A DNA stretch of 64,000 nt, from assembly GCF_000421345.1 (NCBI RefSeq), contig NZ_ATWV01000010.1:62001-126000 (forward strand), written 5' to 3'. The DNA is from Treponema bryantii NK4A124 (lineage in GTDB: Bacteria > Spirochaetota > Spirochaetia > Treponematales > Treponemataceae). Made by a program: the position numbers and the translations under genes. The notes beneath the pieces are model-generated. The model was not told the origin of the DNA and ran no database searches. It saw only the letters and a program-made list of their open reading frames with translations. Shown here in pieces: positions 35,201 to 44,636 of this stretch. Numbering within the stretch: position 1 is the stretch's first letter; every line of letters starts with the position of its first letter.

Positions 35201-38200
35201 GCTAAAAATATCCGCGGCTTTGCAAAGTCTGGTGAAAAGATTGAAATACCTTATCTTCTTGTAAACATTGACGGAAGCCTTATGAAAGACAATGAGCTTG
35301 CTCTTAAAGTTTCCGGCCTCGAATATAAACTCACTCATGAAGTCTGGACTATGGTTCATGAACAGAGTGTAGATGATACAATCTATACCCGCTATGAACG
35401 TTCAGACGTTGAAGATGCAGCAGGTAAAATCACTGCCCAGACAAAAAGCACTCTTACACTTAAACCGGAAATTTCCGGCTGGTACACACTTACCGTAACC
35501 GGTTACGATAATCAGGGTGGAAAGGTTATAAGCAAATACGAATTCTATGTAACTGGCAGCGGTTCCAGCTGGTTCGATCAGTACAACTCAGATTCACTTA
35601 AGCTTACACCAGACAAGTCGCAGTATAATCCTGGAGAAACAGCACACCTTCTTTTAGAAAGTCCTCTACCTGCTGGCAACTATCTGATTACTGTTGAACG
35701 TGAAGGAATCTTTACAGAAGAGCTCCGTCATTTTGAAAATGGTGCAGAAGTAATCGACATTCCTATTGCCGGTAATTATCTCCCAGTGGTATACGTTTCT
35801 GTTTCATCATATTCAGAAAGACATGGTCAGCCATCTCACAATTATGGAGAGCCGGATCTTGATAAGCCAAAAGGTTATTACGGAGTTACTCCGCTTTTGA
35901 TAAATCCATACGTTCGTTCTTTCTCTATTGCTATAGAATGCGACAAACCAAGTTACAAACCTGGTGAAACAGCAACAATCAAATTAAAGGCAACAAAGGG
36001 TGGTAAGCCTTATGCCGGAGCAGAACTTACTGCACTTGCTGTTGATCGCGGAGTTCTGGATCTCATCGGATATCATGTTCCAAATCCAATTGACTTCTTC
36101 TATAACCGTGAAAACTTCCCATTGAGAGTCTGGGGCGGCGACTCACGTTCTCTGCTTATGGATCCTGTAACTTATAGTGTAAAAAATCTTATAGGCGGAG
36201 ACGAAGATGTAAAAGATATGCTGATGGAAAAATCATTAGCAGCAAATGACACAGAAGCAGTTAGAAAAGATTTTCGCGCTACAGCTTTCTTTGAACCTGT
36301 TATTATTACAGACCAGAATGGCGAAGCAAGCCTTACATTTAAGATGCCGGATAATCTTACAACCTACCGTATTTCTGTTCTTGGTGCAAAAGATGATCTC
36401 TTTGCAATTCAGGAAAATGAAGTAAAAGTTCAAAACCCTATTAACATTCAGGCGGTACAACCACGTCGTCTGCGCGAACGCGATACAGCAGAATGTGGAG
36501 TTTTAATTACAAATCTCGGAAAAGAAAGTGAAAAGGTAACTGTTAATCTCGAAGTTCTTTCTCCAGATAAAGATACTGAACAGGATAAACTTGAAGGCCG
36601 CAGAACAGTTCCAGGAAAGGGTTTTGTTGATGGACCAAGCTCCCACACAGTTACAGTGCCATCCGGCCAGTCTTCCGTTGTATATTTTGATGTTGGTGCT
36701 TCTCAACAGGGAACCATAAATCTTGTATACACAATTAAATCAAATCTTGTTAATGAAAAACTGATTTCCCCTGTCAGAATTGAAAAGACCTTTGTTTATG
36801 AAAGTGTAACTATGACCGGAAGTATTTCTGATAAAGATTCCGGAACAGAAAAAGAATCTTTGATAATTCCAGGCTTTGCAAAAGAAGGTCGTGGAGATAT
36901 CAAACTCATTCTTGATGCAACAAGACTTGGAGTACTCGGTTCTTCCGTAAATTATCTTTTTGACTATCCTTACGGTTGTCTGGAACAGCAGAGCTCTCGC
37001 ATACTACCGTTAGTTAGTTTTGATAAATACATAAATGTCTTTGGTATGGATTCTAAAGTCGGAAATATTAAAGACTGTGTTACAAGCTGGACCAAAAAAT
37101 GGAAAGACTATCAGCATGCAGACGGTGGATTTGGTTACTGGCCGGAATCTCTTAATTCTTCTGATTTTGTAAGCATGCGTATTCTTTACATCTACGCACT
37201 TGCAATGCAGCGAGGTTATAGTCCGGAAGATATTCCTCTTAATATTGAAAACCTGAAACAATATGTTGCCTCTGCAATAAAGAACTACAACACACGCTAT
37301 CAGGCTTCAAACTATTATGATTACGATAAAGCCTTTGCCTGCTACATATTCAGTCTTTTAAAAGATAACTCTCTGGATTCAGTTCGCAATGAGCTTTATT
37401 CAAAAGTAGATTCAATTACTCTGGATGCAGCTGCCTGTCTTTCTTTAGCATATGCAAATACCGGTAGTCAGCAGGATTTTGAAAAAGCAAAATTAATCAA
37501 TAATAAAATCCGTCCATATCTGCAGCCGGATCAGCGTGGAGTTTCGCTTTCTAAAAAAGCAAGAAGCGGCTACTGGTTCTGTTATCAAAATGAAACTATA
37601 CAATATGCCGCAATACTTTCTGCATTTGTAACAGTAAATCCTGATGACGAAATGGTAGACAGACTGCTTTATATGCTGCTCAAAAAGCAATCACGCGGAT
37701 ACTGGCAGAACACCATTACAACTGCATCCGTACTGGATTCTATTTATACTTACATCCAGAAGCGTAATCTCGATGCAAGTGATTACACCGCAACAGCATC
37801 TCTTAATGGACGCCAGTTATTAAACAAAAGCTTTAAGGGAGCTTCTGCAAAACCGGAAACTCTTACTCTGCCATTTGAAGATGAATTTGTTTCTTCTCTT
37901 CCACGAGATAAAACAATTCCTCTTGTTTTTGAAAAAGATGGAAATGGTTACCTCTTCTATACTGTAGAAATGAAGTATGCTCTTCCGGATGAAGCCCAGG
38001 CCGCACGCAATGAAGGTCTGAATATCACATATGAAATTCGTGATTTTGAAAACGATGAATTAATTAATGTCTCTAAAGACACAAGTGATATTACATTGCA
38101 AAGTGGAAAAATGTATAAAGCAAAGATTATTATTCAAACAAGCAGAACTAAAGAGTATGTCGCTCTTCGAGCTCCAATTCCTTCTGGTGCAGAAATTCTT

Positions 38201-38410
38201 GATTCTTACAATGGTTTGAGTCATAAAAATGTAACAGATAACGAAGTTCAATTCTTCTGGGACGAAATGCACACAGGACGTCATACTGTGGAATTTACCT
38301 TCCGCGCAGCACGTCGTGGTATTTATCCAACTCCGCCTGTACAGGGCGAATGTATGTATGAGCCGGAAGTCTTTGGTAGAAGTGACGGTTATCTCTTTAT
38401 AATCGAATAA
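32291..38410 (+). CDS. Bacterial alpha-2-macroglobulin family lipoprotein (YfhM-like)
   Basis: A 2039-residue giant periplasmic lipoprotein. The signal ends LLTFVSC (Cys21). Tandem macroglobulin domains follow, with the family RTFMFTDRGIYRPGETVTFRGI block near residues 733-753 and a thioester domain carrying YGCLEQQSSR, whose CLEQ (Cys1563 to Gln1566) forms the covalent trap thioester. The protein lures and immobilises proteases that breach the outer membrane. It is followed after 2 bp by pbpC, the classical partner that repairs peptidoglycan. CGAGG lies before the ATG. The gene is larger than E. coli YfhM (about 1650 residues), mostly from N-terminal extension. Confidence 0.93.
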   Translation: MKKIAFIVSVFFISLLTFVSCKKTDVQSSGIATVFSTSKAYSEEKPEYLERPSLLLKTDTTNLVDFDSVKKFFTLDFTPEYPDSAFNEVKTKTSQKKQTKKSSEKNDKGNSVIPGIRKLSDYITKYSTKKTSLAEYKPADEVEEDYSTKDFFIEDWGPQEKIPGGENYPSFYVIFSSPVHSLQALDQPEKTSDIMQITPPLSGTFRWYGTRHLSFEADQSADPAVQYTITINSNTKSSGGKSLTGDTVFKTQAEPVEITNIWGGYIKDSECAYGWYTGALPPYENRFVMRTNYTTSLLAIQQNLSIVVNGKKAEYDITPVYKEIFDMWYNKADFDQAAERTNTWLVEIKSPLPHNTKVEVINSAGESQSYETLRPFEIDEVYSMTDYSSSKYSWPLTIYFTQEPDKESLLNNLTYDNGPKITEDNILFYGRSIKLCNLPFNYNQTHTLSFGKDLKDKFGQPLTGAKASYTFKTPMEIAYVRYQNYGTKMLEAQFPHKMIFEYQNLIQGKYGLQKTNRPTGNGIYEFNKNETVYHDLDVSIKNQRQFAEMDLEPFLDDGYGFVRFEANAKYKTYNHWRQEYEDEEPKMYGVVQVTDLGITARMGFNKAVIMVRSLSTGKPVENADVYIVHDLNDYQKWKDSNYIPKEIFIPGDENTYDKLYAQGKTDKNGLAVINYTNEQMDKIQGETSTAFVYVINGKDKAAFGPASHNTWREGVSTDSSQNARKPQQRTFMFTDRGIYRPGETVTFRGIDRDQLLGSFTTHTGWYSINAKGAWWDSKDIIEPIAGQLSESGGFYGSFKIPDDLKRGTYNLIYTRGDNSDERAMIQFTVADFERVKFESSISVPDISYYSGDKLSANLSASYLAGGSLGGSNYEVTWYKEATTFKTSEPAANGYTFDSGVYPSRYYYSNDTGSLSMDGKAALSCKSEEITDGAPYIYHIETAVTDISNQRITAQNNIRVHPAQFYIGLAKAKNIRGFAKSGEKIEIPYLLVNIDGSLMKDNELALKVSGLEYKLTHEVWTMVHEQSVDDTIYTRYERSDVEDAAGKITAQTKSTLTLKPEISGWYTLTVTGYDNQGGKVISKYEFYVTGSGSSWFDQYNSDSLKLTPDKSQYNPGETAHLLLESPLPAGNYLITVEREGIFTEELRHFENGAEVIDIPIAGNYLPVVYVSVSSYSERHGQPSHNYGEPDLDKPKGYYGVTPLLINPYVRSFSIAIECDKPSYKPGETATIKLKATKGGKPYAGAELTALAVDRGVLDLIGYHVPNPIDFFYNRENFPLRVWGGDSRSLLMDPVTYSVKNLIGGDEDVKDMLMEKSLAANDTEAVRKDFRATAFFEPVIITDQNGEASLTFKMPDNLTTYRISVLGAKDDLFAIQENEVKVQNPINIQAVQPRRLRERDTAECGVLITNLGKESEKVTVNLEVLSPDKDTEQDKLEGRRTVPGKGFVDGPSSHTVTVPSGQSSVVYFDVGASQQGTINLVYTIKSNLVNEKLISPVRIEKTFVYESVTMTGSISDKDSGTEKESLIIPGFAKEGRGDIKLILDATRLGVLGSSVNYLFDYPYGCLEQQSSRILPLVSFDKYINVFGMDSKVGNIKDCVTSWTKKWKDYQHADGGFGYWPESLNSSDFVSMRILYIYALAMQRGYSPEDIPLNIENLKQYVASAIKNYNTRYQASNYYDYDKAFACYIFSLLKDNSLDSVRNELYSKVDSITLDAAACLSLAYANTGSQQDFEKAKLINNKIRPYLQPDQRGVSLSKKARSGYWFCYQNETIQYAAILSAFVTVNPDDEMVDRLLYMLLKKQSRGYWQNTITTASVLDSIYTYIQKRNLDASDYTATASLNGRQLLNKSFKGASAKPETLTLPFEDEFVSSLPRDKTIPLVFEKDGNGYLFYTVEMKYALPDEAQAARNEGLNITYEIRDFENDELINVSKDTSDITLQSGKMYKAKIIIQTSRTKEYVALRAPIPSGAEILDSYNGLSHKNVTDNEVQFFWDEMHTGRHTVEFTFRAARRGIYPTPPVQGECMYEPEVFGRSDGYLFIIE

Positions 38411-38412
38411 TA

Positions 38413-40674
38413 ATGAAATTGAAAGAACATCTAAGCGAGCTCCGAGAAAAACTAAAGCCTCGTCATTGCGAGCTCCGCGCGAAGCGCGGAGCGAAGCAAC
38501 CCATTCTAACTGCTTTAATAATTCTACTTATCGTCTTCCTGCCTCCGATTACCATGCGCCTTTTGCCCTTTCCGGAACTTACAGAGTTTTGCGCTCAGGA
38601 ATACAGCTGCAGGATTTACGACCGCCACGGCGAGTTGATTCAGGTTACGGCGATTAAGGGCGGCGGAAGACGCGAATTCACACCAATAAACAATATCCCA
38701 AAGCAAATCCAGAAAAGCTTTATTCAAGAGGAAGACAGCCGGTTTTATTTTCATCATGGCCTAGACTGGTTTTCTATTTTGAGGGCTTTAATTCAAAATA
38801 AAAAAGCAGACAAAATTGTAAGCGGTGCTTCAACCATAACAATGCAGCTTGCAAAAGCTATGAATAAAGATAAAACTCATACAATTACAAGAAAAATAAA
38901 AGATGCTTTTTATGCATACCGAATCGAAGCTAAATTATCAAAAAAACAAATTCTGGAGCTTTATCTTAATTCAATTTATTTTGGAAAAAACTCTTATGGA
39001 ATTACTTCTGCTGCCAGAACTTACTTTGGCTCGGATCTCCAGAACCTTATCTCCGGACAAATCCGAGTTCTTTCTGTGCTTCTCCGAAATCCGGCTTATT
39101 ATAATCCTGTTGAACACAGCAAGCGTTTTCTTAAATTTTCTCAAGAGGCTTATGATGCTGCCTCAAAGGCACAATACTATAATTACCCTTTTAAGCTTCC
39201 ACATTTCGTAAACTATTTAATGTCATATAGAACTTCTGAATATGAAATACATACTTCAATTGATTTAGAAATTTCTGAAATGTCTCAAAGCTTTTTACGT
39301 CAGGCACTTGAGCAGGCTGGAAATGACCGTATTACTAACGGCTCTCTCCTCCTCATTAATAACGAAGATGCTTCTGTAATTTCCTGGATTGGAAATGGTG
39401 ATTTTTTTGACGATGATAACAGCGGACAAATTGATGGTGTACTCGTAAAAAATCAGCCCGGCTCTTCAATGAAGCCTTTTCTTTATGCCCTCGCAATTGA
39501 CCGGAATATTCTTGGTCCTTCAACAGTACTTGCAGATGTTCCTTCTGAATTTGGAAACGAAAAACTCTACATCCCTGAAAACTTTAACAACCGTTATAAC
39601 GGACCTGTACGTACACGCATAGCCCTGTCCTCCAGCCTCAATATTCCGGCTGTAGAAACTCTTAATAAAGTCGGCGTCCAGAATTATCTGGAAAAACTCT
39701 ACGAGCTTGGTTTCGACTCACTCAAAGAAAACGATACCGGATTAAAAGCAGATTTGGGACTCGCTCTCGGTGCCGGTGCAGTTTCGCTTTATGAACTTGT
39801 ACCTGCATTTTCAGTATTTGTCAGAGATGGAAATTATATTCCTATCTCATTAACTAAAAATCAAAAACTAACTAACGTTCGTCAGCTATATTCCTCTGAC
39901 ACAGTCCGCATAATAACTTCAATCCTTTCTGATAAGGGGGCACGGGCTCTTGGCTTCGGATATACACAAACCTTTCAGACCTCTTACCCATCAATATTTA
40001 AAACTGGCACATCAAATCAATTTCAAAATATTATTGCCCTTGGAGCAACACAAAAATACACAATTGGTGTCTGGATGGGAAACTTCTCTGGAAATACTGT
40101 AATTGGAAAAACCGGAGCTTCTCTTCCTGCCTGGGTTGCAAAAAATGTTTTAGATAACATCACAGATCCTTCAGATTTTTCCACATCACAATCATTCCCA
40201 GAACCTGAAAATTATCACAAAGAAAAAATCTGTTCTCTTTCAGGCTTAAAAGCAGGCCCCCATTGTAATTCAACAGTTTACGAATATGTCAGAAACGATA
40301 CCAGATTAGAAAGCTGTTCCTGGCATCAAAAAATCAATGGAAAAAATCAGACAATTTATCCTGCGGAATATCAGCAATGGCTTAGAAGAAAAGCAGATTC
40401 AGGCTTTATCGAATACTCTAATTCTCCACTTAAGCTTATTACTCCAAAAGATAATTCTTTATTTTTTATAAGTAATTTAAATTCACAAAAGCAGGCTATA
40501 CCTTTTGAAGTTACCGGTGGCTCTTCAAATCAACTTGAAATTTATTATGATGAAAAAAAATTCGCCACAATCAACCGGCCTTTTATTTTTTCTATTCCAG
40601 TTGATCGTGGCGAACATTCCTGCCACATGCTATGCGGCAAAGAAGAAATCACAATTTCATTTACTGTAAAATAG
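38413..40674 (+). CDS. pbpC: Penicillin-binding protein 1C (PbpC)
   Basis: A 753-residue bifunctional peptidoglycan synthase. A cytoplasmic tail, one membrane helix (residues about 33-55), the GT51 glycosyltransferase (EEDSRFYFHHGLDWFSI and ASTITMQLAKAMN), and a transpeptidase with SSMKPF (Ser351), SSSLNIPAVET and KTGTSNQ (Lys530). The C-terminus is the BiPBP_C domain with KEKICSLSGLKAGPHC. Residues 17-31 (RHCELRAKRGAKQPI) are encoded by a class B palindromic repeat just before the membrane helix. The 2-bp gap after the macroglobulin gene implies an operon. Confidence 0.94.
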   Translation: MKLKEHLSELREKLKPRHCELRAKRGAKQPILTALIILLIVFLPPITMRLLPFPELTEFCAQEYSCRIYDRHGELIQVTAIKGGGRREFTPINNIPKQIQKSFIQEEDSRFYFHHGLDWFSILRALIQNKKADKIVSGASTITMQLAKAMNKDKTHTITRKIKDAFYAYRIEAKLSKKQILELYLNSIYFGKNSYGITSAARTYFGSDLQNLISGQIRVLSVLLRNPAYYNPVEHSKRFLKFSQEAYDAASKAQYYNYPFKLPHFVNYLMSYRTSEYEIHTSIDLEISEMSQSFLRQALEQAGNDRITNGSLLLINNEDASVISWIGNGDFFDDDNSGQIDGVLVKNQPGSSMKPFLYALAIDRNILGPSTVLADVPSEFGNEKLYIPENFNNRYNGPVRTRIALSSSLNIPAVETLNKVGVQNYLEKLYELGFDSLKENDTGLKADLGLALGAGAVSLYELVPAFSVFVRDGNYIPISLTKNQKLTNVRQLYSSDTVRIITSILSDKGARALGFGYTQTFQTSYPSIFKTGTSNQFQNIIALGATQKYTIGVWMGNFSGNTVIGKTGASLPAWVAKNVLDNITDPSDFSTSQSFPEPENYHKEKICSLSGLKAGPHCNSTVYEYVRNDTRLESCSWHQKINGKNQTIYPAEYQQWLRRKADSGFIEYSNSPLKLITPKDNSLFFISNLNSQKQAIPFEVTGGSSNQLEIYYDEKKFATINRPFIFSIPVDRGEHSCHMLCGKEEITISFTVK
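38461..38505. repeat. Class B palindromic element (CGTCATTGCGAG type) inside the start of pbpC
   Basis: CGTCATTGCGAGC, a long inner dyad TCCGCGCGAAGCGCGGA, and GCGAAGCAACCCATT. It is in frame and encodes part of the cytoplasmic tail. Related copies are at 51599-51742 and 57156-57224. Confidence 0.8.
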
Positions 40675-40705
40675 TAAAACTGTCTTTCCGAACTGGTTTC
40701 GAAAT

Positions 40706-41080
40706 CTAGCACTTCCACAGCTTATGAAGATTACAGAACTCATAAGCTCCAGTAACTTTTTCACCATCAAGCAAAGCAAACTCTGCCTTAGGTTCCTGAC
40801 CTGGCTTCAATTGTTTTTTCTGAATACCCTTATCTGTTACAAGAAGAATCCACTCAATAAAATGTTCAGGCAGCATAGGATGAGTAACTGAGCCAACACT
40901 TACTGTAACCTTGTTTCCTTCAACGTTTACAACAGGAACATGTTTTTCTACAGCTGCATCTGTAGTTCCCGGAACAAGTTCCACCATATCTTCACCACAA
41001 CATACAGTTGGTGCAAGAGACTCTTTAACCATAACAATAATTTTTCCGCAATGCTTACAAACAAAAAATTTAACTTCCAT
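40706..41080 (-). CDS. dfx: Desulfoferrodoxin (superoxide reductase)
   Basis: A 124-residue 2Fe superoxide reductase. The desulforedoxin domain retains all four cysteines of centre I: CKHC at residues 9-12 and CC at 28-29. The catalytic centre II has the His/Cys ligands: EKHVP, THPMLPEHFIEWI and YEFCNLHKLWKC. It reduces superoxide to peroxide without releasing oxygen, typical for anaerobes. Treponema pallidum has a form lacking centre I, so this one is the fuller type. A GGAGG site precedes the ATG. Confidence 0.95.
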   Translation of the reverse strand: MEVKFFVCKHCGKIIVMVKESLAPTVCCGEDMVELVPGTTDAAVEKHVPVVNVEGNKVTVSVGSVTHPMLPEHFIEWILLVTDKGIQKKQLKPGQEPKAEFALLDGEKVTGAYEFCNLHKLWKC

Positions 41081-41210
41081 TTTTTGCCTCCTTTATAAAG
41101 GGTACATAAACAATCTTCTTTTGTCAAATTTCTTATTTACACAAATTTTATTTAATTGTATCTAATGACAGTTTTGCAAATATTTTATAAAATAATAACA
41201 GGAGAAAAAG

Positions 41211-41705
41211 ATGGGACAAATCATAAAAAAACGTACTGATTATATTTCATGGGACGAATATTTTATGGGTGTTGCTAAACTTGCAAGTTTACGTTCCAAA
41301 GACCCTAATTCCCAGGTAGGGGCTTGCATTGTTGATGCTGATAACAAAATTCTTTCTATGGGTTATAACGGTTTTCCCCGCGGCTGTTCTGACGATGAAT
41401 TTCCATGGGCACGCGAAGGAGATACCCTTGAAACAAAATATGCATATGTAACACACAGCGAACTCAATGCAATTTTAAACTACCGTGGCGGCTCTCTTGA
41501 AAACTGTAAAATCTACGTTACTCTTTTTCCATGTAATGAATGTGCAAAAGCAATTATTCAGAGCGGTATAAAAACAGTTGTTTTTGCAGAAAATAAATAT
41601 GACGGAACCCCATCTGTCGAAGCCTCTAAAAAATTAATGAATGCAGCCGGCGTACGTTATTACCAGTATCAGCCGACAGGTAAAAAGCTGGAAATAAATG
41701 TTTAA
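41211..41705 (+). CDS. Deoxycytidylate deaminase
   Basis: A 164-residue zinc enzyme converting dCMP to dUMP for thymidylate synthesis. It has SKDPNSQVGACIVD, the zinc ligands HSELNAI (H-x-E) and PCNECAK (PCxxC), and MGYNGFPRGCSDDEFPW. AGGAG lies seven bases before the ATG. Its last codons overlap the start of the next gene by 8 bp. Confidence 0.93.
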   Translation: MGQIIKKRTDYISWDEYFMGVAKLASLRSKDPNSQVGACIVDADNKILSMGYNGFPRGCSDDEFPWAREGDTLETKYAYVTHSELNAILNYRGGSLENCKIYVTLFPCNECAKAIIQSGIKTVVFAENKYDGTPSVEASKKLMNAAGVRYYQYQPTGKKLEINV

Positions 41706-42603
41706 TAGAATTCTTAAAAAATACTTTCCTCTTCTTTTACTTCTTCTTCTCGCTTTTTCTTTTCAGAGTTGTAAAACAACAAACTCTCTTGTAAAAGAAT
41801 CAATTTCACCTTCTGCTCCTGCAGATGCCCAGATAGTTCTTGCACCAGATGTAGAATTTCAGGAAATTGAAGGAGATTATAAATATCTTTTTATACGTTT
41901 ATATAATCCTGTTTATAACAGTCCTGTGTATATAGCAAATATTTTAAAGAATGGCCTTGCTGCTACTAAAACAGAAGACGTACCAGATTTAAGTCATTCA
42001 GCTATCAATTTTAATTTGAATGATACTTTTTATGGCTTAACCTTAGGCGGAAAATACAACTTTGCTGAAGAAAACTGTCTGACTGTAGAAGGTCATAAAT
42101 ACATGAAACATTGTAATCCTGAAAAATCAGAACAGATTACTTACGCCCTCAAAGTTACCGAAGAAGAATACAATAACACACAGAAATTTGTCGATCATTA
42201 TCTGAAGTCAACAAAAGTCAAATACGCTTCAGGTTTAAACGTTAAATTGGCTCTATTCAGTATTAAGAAAAAGTTTTTTACTTCAAAAGAACATAAACAG
42301 TTTTCAACACAAAAATATCCTAGAAGTGCAAAAAATGTAAAAATTGATCAGGATGATGAAAAATCTTATCTAAATAGATTTGTTTGTTCTACTTTCATAG
42401 GCTATGTACTTTATAATAATGTTGAAAGCGTAGCCGAATTCTTTGACGAGCATAACATCAAATATGATTATCTCAATGTTACAGATCTTTCATTGATTCC
42501 AGGCATGACTCCACTCTTTTATTCTACCTGGTCTAATTATCTTGAAGCCGCTAAAGAATTTGTAAATGAAAATGAAGAATTTGCTGAATATTTGACACAA
42601 TAA
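41698..42603 (+). CDS. Lipoprotein, possible circularly permuted NlpC/P60-like (YiiX-type) hydrolase
   Basis: A 301-residue protein with a lipoprotein signal (LLLLLLLAFSFQSC, Cys25). The mature protein holds DLSHSAINFNLNDTFYG (His) and later NRFVCSTFIGYVLYNN (Cys) in the His-first order of permuted papain-like (YiiX/YaeF) enzymes; this assignment is tentative. Overlaps the deaminase gene by 8 bp, so they are probably co-expressed, though no functional link is evident. Confidence 0.5.
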   Translation: MFNRILKKYFPLLLLLLLAFSFQSCKTTNSLVKESISPSAPADAQIVLAPDVEFQEIEGDYKYLFIRLYNPVYNSPVYIANILKNGLAATKTEDVPDLSHSAINFNLNDTFYGLTLGGKYNFAEENCLTVEGHKYMKHCNPEKSEQITYALKVTEEEYNNTQKFVDHYLKSTKVKYASGLNVKLALFSIKKKFFTSKEHKQFSTQKYPRSAKNVKIDQDDEKSYLNRFVCSTFIGYVLYNNVESVAEFFDEHNIKYDYLNVTDLSLIPGMTPLFYSTWSNYLEAAKEFVNENEEFAEYLTQ

Positions 42604-42629
42604 GTCTAAATCATTATTCTTTTTTCATT

Positions 42630-43412
42630 ATGATAATTGATTTCCACTGCCACATCTATCCTGCAAAAATTGCCGAAAAAGCTTCTAAAAGTGTAGGAGA
42701 TTTTTACAACTATCCAATGAAATATCACGGAAGCCCGGAAGAGCTTCTTGAAAGCGGTTTAAAAATCGGTGTTTCAAAATATGTAATTTTGCCGGTTGCT
42801 ACCAAAGCAATGCAGGTTGAACCTTCCAATAATTTTACTATCGAACAATGTGAAGAACATCCGGAATTTATTGGCTTTGGAACCATGCATCCGGATTATG
42901 ATAATTATGAAGCTGAACTCCACAGAATAAAAGATGCAGGACTTCGCGGAATTAAACTCCATTCTGATTTCCAGAAATTTCAGATAGATGCAGCCCGCAT
43001 GGACAATGTTTATGACATAATGACCGACCTGAACTTACCTTTGATTATGCATGCCGGTGATTACCGCTATGATTTTTCAGGTCCCAAACGAATTTTAAAT
43101 CTTCATAAAAAGCATCCAAAACTGACTTTAATTGCAGCACATTTTGGCGGCTACACTGAATGGGATGAATCTATGAAATGGCTTGTTGGCCAGGACATAT
43201 ATTTTGATACTTCGAGTACACTGGAATGGCTTCCGTTAGAAAAAGCTAACAAAATGATTCGTGCCCACGGCGTTGAAAAGTTTTTGTTTGCGTCAGATTT
43301 TCCTATGTGGGATCACGAAGAAGAATTGGAACGCTTCAACCGCCTGGATTTAACAGACGAAGAGCGCGAAATGATTCTGCACAAGAACGCAGAAAAACTC
43401 CTTAATATATAG
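42630..43412 (+). CDS. Metal-dependent amidohydrolase-fold protein
   Basis: A 260-residue TIM-barrel hydrolase of the amidohydrolase-2 (ACMSD/aminocarboxymuconate-like) type. Metal ligands: DFHCHIYP (HxH) at the start, KLHSDFQKF, IMHAGDYRYDFSG, LIAAHFGGYTEW and FASDFPMWDHEEEL (the final Asp). Such proteins decarboxylate or hydrolyse small aromatic or phosphorylated substrates; the substrate here is unknown. It converges on mnmA with an 11-bp overlap at the 3' ends. There is no obvious ribosome-binding site. Confidence 0.85.
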   Translation: MIIDFHCHIYPAKIAEKASKSVGDFYNYPMKYHGSPEELLESGLKIGVSKYVILPVATKAMQVEPSNNFTIEQCEEHPEFIGFGTMHPDYDNYEAELHRIKDAGLRGIKLHSDFQKFQIDAARMDNVYDIMTDLNLPLIMHAGDYRYDFSGPKRILNLHKKHPKLTLIAAHFGGYTEWDESMKWLVGQDIYFDTSSTLEWLPLEKANKMIRAHGVEKFLFASDFPMWDHEEELERFNRLDLTDEEREMILHKNAEKLLNI

Positions 43413-44577
43413 CTTTATAAATCACACCGCCACCGGCAATCACACCATCAATATAAAGCACTGCCGACTGGCCCGGTGCCACAGCCCGCTGTGGCTGTTC
43501 AAAAGTGATCTTCCACGGCTGGCCGCGGTATTCAGTTTTATCATCTTCTCCAGGAATATATTTCTCAATACGTGCTGCGGCCGGTTTACTTGCCAGTCTG
43601 ATTTTTACCATAGCATCAAAGGCTTCTTTTGGCTCAATGTTTCCAGGCCACACAAAATCATCAGCAATCAGTGCATTTGAATTAAGTGCCTCATTTGGAG
43701 CCAGAACTACAACATTGTTTTTTGCATCAATCGAATGAACATAAACCGGATAATTTACTGCAACTCCAAGTCCACGACGCTGGCCAACAGTGTAATGTTC
43801 AATTCCTCTGTGCTGACCAAGTACATGCCCGTCGAGGTCAATAATATCTCCAGGAACACTTGGCTTATCTGCAAAAAGAACATCAAAATATTCTTCACCT
43901 ACAAAGTCCTGGCTTTCCTCGCGGTTTGCTGCTTCAAGATTTGCCTCTTTTGCAAGAGCAATAACATCTGCCTTTTTCATAGCCGCCAGAGGGAAACGAA
44001 CCTTTTCCAGAGTTTCAGATGAAACACGATACAAAAAGTATGTCTGATCTTTTGAAATATCAGTAGCAGTAGAAATCATGCAGGGACGGGCATCAGTTCC
44101 AAAAAGGCCCTGATCCGGTCGAACTATTTTTGCATAATGGCCGGTACAAAAATAATCATATTTAATACCAAGCTTTTCAATTCCGGCCAGGAGGGCACCA
44201 AACTTAATCAGCATATTACAGCGGATACAAGGATTTGGTGTGCGGCCGCTTCTATATTCAGATTTAAAATATTCGAGAATTTCTTTCTTATAGGTTTCTT
44301 TTACATCAATAACATGATATTCAATTCCGTGCGCATCGCAGAAACGCTGGCACTCTTCAATGTTTTCTTCCTCGCCAGGACCAAAGCAGGCTTCACGGGT
44401 TTTTGTTCCAGTATTGATTTCCGGGAGACTTCCATCCCAAAGAGACATTGTTGCTCCAATAACCTTGCATCCCTTCTGTAAAAGAAGAAGAGCTGTGAGC
44501 GTAGAATCTACCCCGCCCGACATTCCAACAACAACTGTATCGCCAGCCTTTGGCATTTCCTGCATAACGTAATTCAT
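43402..44577 (-). CDS. mnmA: tRNA 2-thiouridine(34) synthase MnmA lacking the usual third cysteine
   Basis: A 391-residue enzyme that thiolates U34 of Lys, Glu and Gln tRNAs. The PP-loop is GMSGGVDSTLTAL, the first cysteine motif NPCIRCNMLIKFG is intact, and the oxyanion and RNA-binding parts follow (GHYAK, DQTYFLYR, HYTVGQRRGLGV). At the place of the second catalytic Cys, where relatives read SQDICFV or TGICFIG, this protein reads SQDFVGEEYF: the two residues including Cys are absent. The start at 44577 has AGG about ten bases upstream and is preferred to an ATG seven codons earlier. Confidence 0.9.
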   Translation of the reverse strand: MNYVMQEMPKAGDTVVVGMSGGVDSTLTALLLLQKGCKVIGATMSLWDGSLPEINTGTKTREACFGPGEEENIEECQRFCDAHGIEYHVIDVKETYKKEILEYFKSEYRSGRTPNPCIRCNMLIKFGALLAGIEKLGIKYDYFCTGHYAKIVRPDQGLFGTDARPCMISTATDISKDQTYFLYRVSSETLEKVRFPLAAMKKADVIALAKEANLEAANREESQDFVGEEYFDVLFADKPSVPGDIIDLDGHVLGQHRGIEHYTVGQRRGLGVAVNYPVYVHSIDAKNNVVVLAPNEALNSNALIADDFVWPGNIEPKEAFDAMVKIRLASKPAAARIEKYIPGEDDKTEYRGQPWKITFEQPQRAVAPGQSAVLYIDGVIAGGGVIYKAIY

Positions 44578-44600
44578 AAAAAACCTACATAAAATCACAC

Positions 44601-44636
44601 GGTGGTTGAGTAGGCGACAGCCGTATCGAAACCACC
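44601..44636. repeat. Class A palindromic element upstream of mnmA
   Basis: GGTGGTTGAG, TAGGCGACAGCCG, then TATCGAAACCACC. Arms GGTGGTT/AACCACC are perfect. It is 24 bp upstream of the mnmA start codon, between divergent genes. Confidence 0.8.
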
